Origin: Symsagittifera roscoffensis
Lineage: Eukaryota; Xenacoelomorpha; Acoela; Convolutidae
NCBI RefSeq assembly: GCF_963678635.1
Contig: NC_087064.1
Span: forward strand, 71,299,465 to 71,363,464
Reading direction: 5' to 3'
Length of the DNA stretch: 64,000 nt
Shown here: positions 61,087-64,000 of the stretch, piece by piece
Numbering within the stretch: position 1 is the stretch's first letter
How the letters are laid out: every line of letters begins with the position of its first letter
The notes under the pieces: generated by a model
Seen by the model: the letters and a program-made list of their open reading frames with translations, nothing else
The model's database searches: none
Told to the model about the DNA's origin: nothing
Program-made: the position numbers and the translations under genes

Positions 61087-61440
61087 ATTGCAATATACGA
61101 TATAGCTTAATGTGAAAAAATTCTTTTGTTAAAGATGCAAAAAAAAATACGTTGAAAAAGCTTAAACATGGCGAGATGGTGAAGCCCGCATTTAAATATA
61201 TAAAAGATAACAAATTTGACAGAAGAAAGTTTGAAAAAAATTAGGAGACGGGTAGACAGACATAATCAAATTAATTTAAAAAAGCAGGTATACAGACAGA
61301 CAGACAGACAGACAGACTTAATTTCGCCTCAATTTTCTTAAGCATTGCAATATACGATATAGCTTAAACATGAAAAAATTCTTTCGTTAAACATGCAAAA
61401 TTATTATGCTTAAACATGGGAGATAGCTGTCACTAGCATT
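61087..61440. repeat. direct repeat pair and two microsatellites
   Basis: ATTGCAATATACGATATAGC begins at 61087 and at 61344, each followed by about 95 bases of similar sequence ending GCATTTAAATA. Between and after them are an ACAG run (61292-61317) and an ATAG/GATATA run (about 61450-61480). Confidence 0.8.
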
Positions 61441-61480
61441 TAAATACAGTATAGATATAGATATAGATATAGATAGATAG

Positions 61481-63054
61481 TAAAAAATGAGCATCGCGAA
61501 CCACACGCCCACTTAGACCTCGTTACGAAATGACTTACTCGACTAATAATTACGAAACATCTATGTACACAATTTATACATAGCCTACAGACATTTCGGA
61601 AAATAGTGATGAGCGCAAATAAACTGAAAGAAAAGCAGACTTGTTTTTTAGAAAAAAAATTCAATTTTCGAAAAACATGTGTCTTTAAATTTTTTCGAGT
61701 TTCAGGAACAATTAAGGATAAAATTAACTTAATTAGGGAAAGTTGGATCAATAGATAAGTTTTTCATTACGCTGGGAAACCTGAAAATTCCAATCCACTT
61801 TCTAAACTAGAAGTCGATCATATTTTTGTGAACTTCAATTTTGTGGTGTTCGATAGTGAAGTTGGCCTTCCTTTCAACGAAGGAAATGATGTGAACATGA
61901 AAAAAATCAAAATTCCAACCGCAGAAAAAATCAAACTTTAGTGTATTTTTTCTTGAAAAAAAAACAAACAGAAAAAATCACCGAGACCTATATAAGTCTT
62001 AATAAATACATAAATAGAGAAGAATATAGCCACTAAACGCAAGAGAACAGCAACGTGCGAGTTTCTAAGCAGTTCGTGGAGATTTGTGAACAGTTTATGA
62101 TAGATCCTGTTTTGATGGAATAAACTCAATTTCAGAAAACGGGATCAACAATTTTTTTTCCACAAGAAATTTAAAAATTCGAAACCACTTTCAAAAATGA
62201 AAAACGTTCAGCTTTTTTGTGATTATTATCCGTTTGCTGCTCGATAATGGAGCTTGCCTTTCTTTTAATCTGAACTAGGAAGTAATCTGAAATTACGACT
62301 TAATCAAATTACAAACCACTTAAAATCAAGTTAGAGCTTGAAAAATTTTTAAGCTTTCAGAATAAAAAACGACAAAAAGAATCATGACCTTTGAACCGTC
62401 CTCACTAAATGAACTGACACACAAAAAAAACAAATTTTTTATCGCCGACCAGACTTTGAACTGTATAACATCAACTAAACGGAACACAAAAAAAACACTG
62501 AATTTAGTTGAAAAAAATGGGTTTGTACTGAAAAAATACACTTTTCTCATAGGAAATGATTATCGAAAAAAACCCAGCTCGACAGAAGGAGTATATTTGA
62601 AATTGTATTGTTCCAAAACTATCAAAATGCAACAGTACTATTAACAGCACAACTCAAAATGCTATTTACAACTATTTATGAGTTAATTAATCAAAATAAA
62701 CGTAAGTTATCTGGTAATTGTAACGCACCTCCGGTGTTTCAAACAGATTATTGAGCATAAAAATTGCTTATGTTTGAAACATATGGAAAAACACGAAGAG
62801 AATGCAGCCGTAAAAAGACGGCGGAATCAAACAAAGCTTTTGAAGTCAAAATTTGAACGATAAAAATAAATTTTAACATAAGGTTTAATAAACTAAAATT
62901 GTAAAAAATCCAAAGCAAATGGGTCTCAGATCTTCGTAAACAAAAACCTTAGAGAGGCGACAGCACACAACTGCATCGTTCAATTAAACAAAATGAAACG
63001 ATTTCAAAAATAAAACCATCAATTTCATAAATAAGATTCAAAATCCACCGTAAA
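61481..63054. other. unassigned AT-rich spacer
   Basis: 61720-61930 and 62090-62300 resemble each other loosely (AAGTTGGATCAA / AACGGGATCAA, then CCACTTTC and TTGGCCTTCC / GCTTGCCTTTC), perhaps an old duplication. TAACGCACCTCCGGT occurs here at 62719 and also at 59646. No gene. Confidence 0.4.
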
Positions 63055-64000
63055 TGTGCGCGAACTCATTATTTTACGGATCCCCAATTTGCATAAACAT
63101 ATACATATCAGAATGAACCACAAGCGCTTCAATGAAGTCAATCACTTAAAACGCAAACTACAGGGTGGTTCTCGCTCTTTTTTCACGGTTGAAAAGCTCA
63201 TAAAATGGATTCTTCTTCAAATGGTTTTTTGCATTGATTATGTAACAGACGGAAATATCATAAAGTGAACTCAGTTATTCAAATGTCTTCATCAAATGCT
63301 TGAAATATCACCCATTGGCATCGTGGCACATTTGCAGCCTTTTAGGAAAGCTGCCAACCGCTTTTCTTACTTCTTCGAGTGAAATTCGCCAGTAGTTTAA
63401 TATAAGCTGTAACTGAAAAAAAAACATGAGAGGAATCAAAAAAAATTCGGCGCTTTTATGTCATTAAAACTGCACTTGTTTGTGAAAAACAATTGAAAAT
63501 AGGATATAATTAAATCAGAAGGCGATCATATTTAAATTGATCATCATTTTTGTCGGCCCAAATTAGGATTCATTATAGTAAGTTTTTTTCTGCAGTTTTG
63601 CAATCGTCTGAATGGTGAACATACAACTAAAAGTAAATGTTAACTGTTGGTGCCAACGCTTATCAAACAGAAGTGCACTTCTAAGAGAAAAGACAAAACT
63701 GTTCGCATCAGGCCAAAGCCCTATAAATTCAAGCTGCCCTTTAAGTTTTAGTGATGTCTTTTGTCAATGAAATAAATGATAACATATTTTCACAAAATAG
63801 TGATTGTTTTAGATTTTTTCCCATTTGAAATCCACCCAAAACACGAGTGCTATTTATAACATAAGAAATATATTACTTGTTAAGTAACGAACAACAAGAT
63901 TGCTCGTATATCAGGGCAAATCCCTGAATGTGCTGACTGTCCGTTAATTTATATCGAATAGTTTTTGGGAAAAGAAAATACTGAAAGCCTATGCATTTTG
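63055..64000. repeat. second copy of the 946-bp segment, cut by the window end
   Basis: Partner of 56414-57359. Contains the same Tc1/mariner-like remnant (63161-63412, minus) and F2 ends at 63698-63776 and 63893-64000. Confidence 0.95.

Overview
The window is AT-rich eukaryotic DNA, almost certainly from an animal. Genes are split by GT-AG introns, coding exons are clearly richer in GC than their surroundings, and most of the space is taken by transposon-derived repeats. I cannot name the species. A class I GLUT and a cell-surface LRR protein indicate a metazoan, and the repeat content suits a repeat-rich invertebrate or lower chordate.

Two multi-exon genes can be reconstructed. (1) 1911-16300, plus strand: a complete 10-exon facilitative sugar transporter (SLC2A/GLUT family, MFS), 572 residues, with all splice phases consistent. 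It has a 65-residue hydrophilic N-terminal exon and several changed residues around the sugar site. (2) 33829-48454, minus strand: a 4-exon gene for a 314-residue leucine-rich-repeat protein. Its order is LRRNT, five LRRs, LRRCT and a hydrophobic C-terminus with no cytoplasmic tail, which looks like a GPI-anchor signal. Its last intron appears to be GC-AG, and its first intron (12.2 kb) holds a satellite array and several mobile elements.

The rest, region by region. 1-1910 is upstream sequence. GLUT introns 1-9 carry a G-tract, a 220-bp MITE with exact 8-bp target duplications, and members of two dispersed families called here F2 and R1. 16301-18400 is 3' flank with a tRNA-like SINE relic. 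18539-23002 (minus) is a decayed Ty3/gypsy element with gag, protease, RT, RNase H and integrase remnants. 24006-25390 holds a long-inverted-repeat foldback element and a 380-bp internal duplicate. 26350-33828 is a graveyard of R1 and F2 fragments with no gene seen. 34882-44592 (introns of the LRR gene) holds four hAT-type MITE copies and an array of about eight 455-bp satellite units derived from R1. 48455-56413 has F2 and foldback copies. 56414-57359 is duplicated almost exactly at 63055-64000 and carries a Tc1/mariner-like remnant. 59640-61030 is a degenerate array of roughly 170-bp repeats.

The most interesting signals are the VLR-like domain order of the LRR gene, its GC-AG intron and tandemly duplicated splice acceptor, the shared 3'-hairpin architecture of R1 and F2, the origin of the satellite from R1, and the altered sugar-site residues of the GLUT. 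All of this is from reading by eye; no alignment or database search was run.
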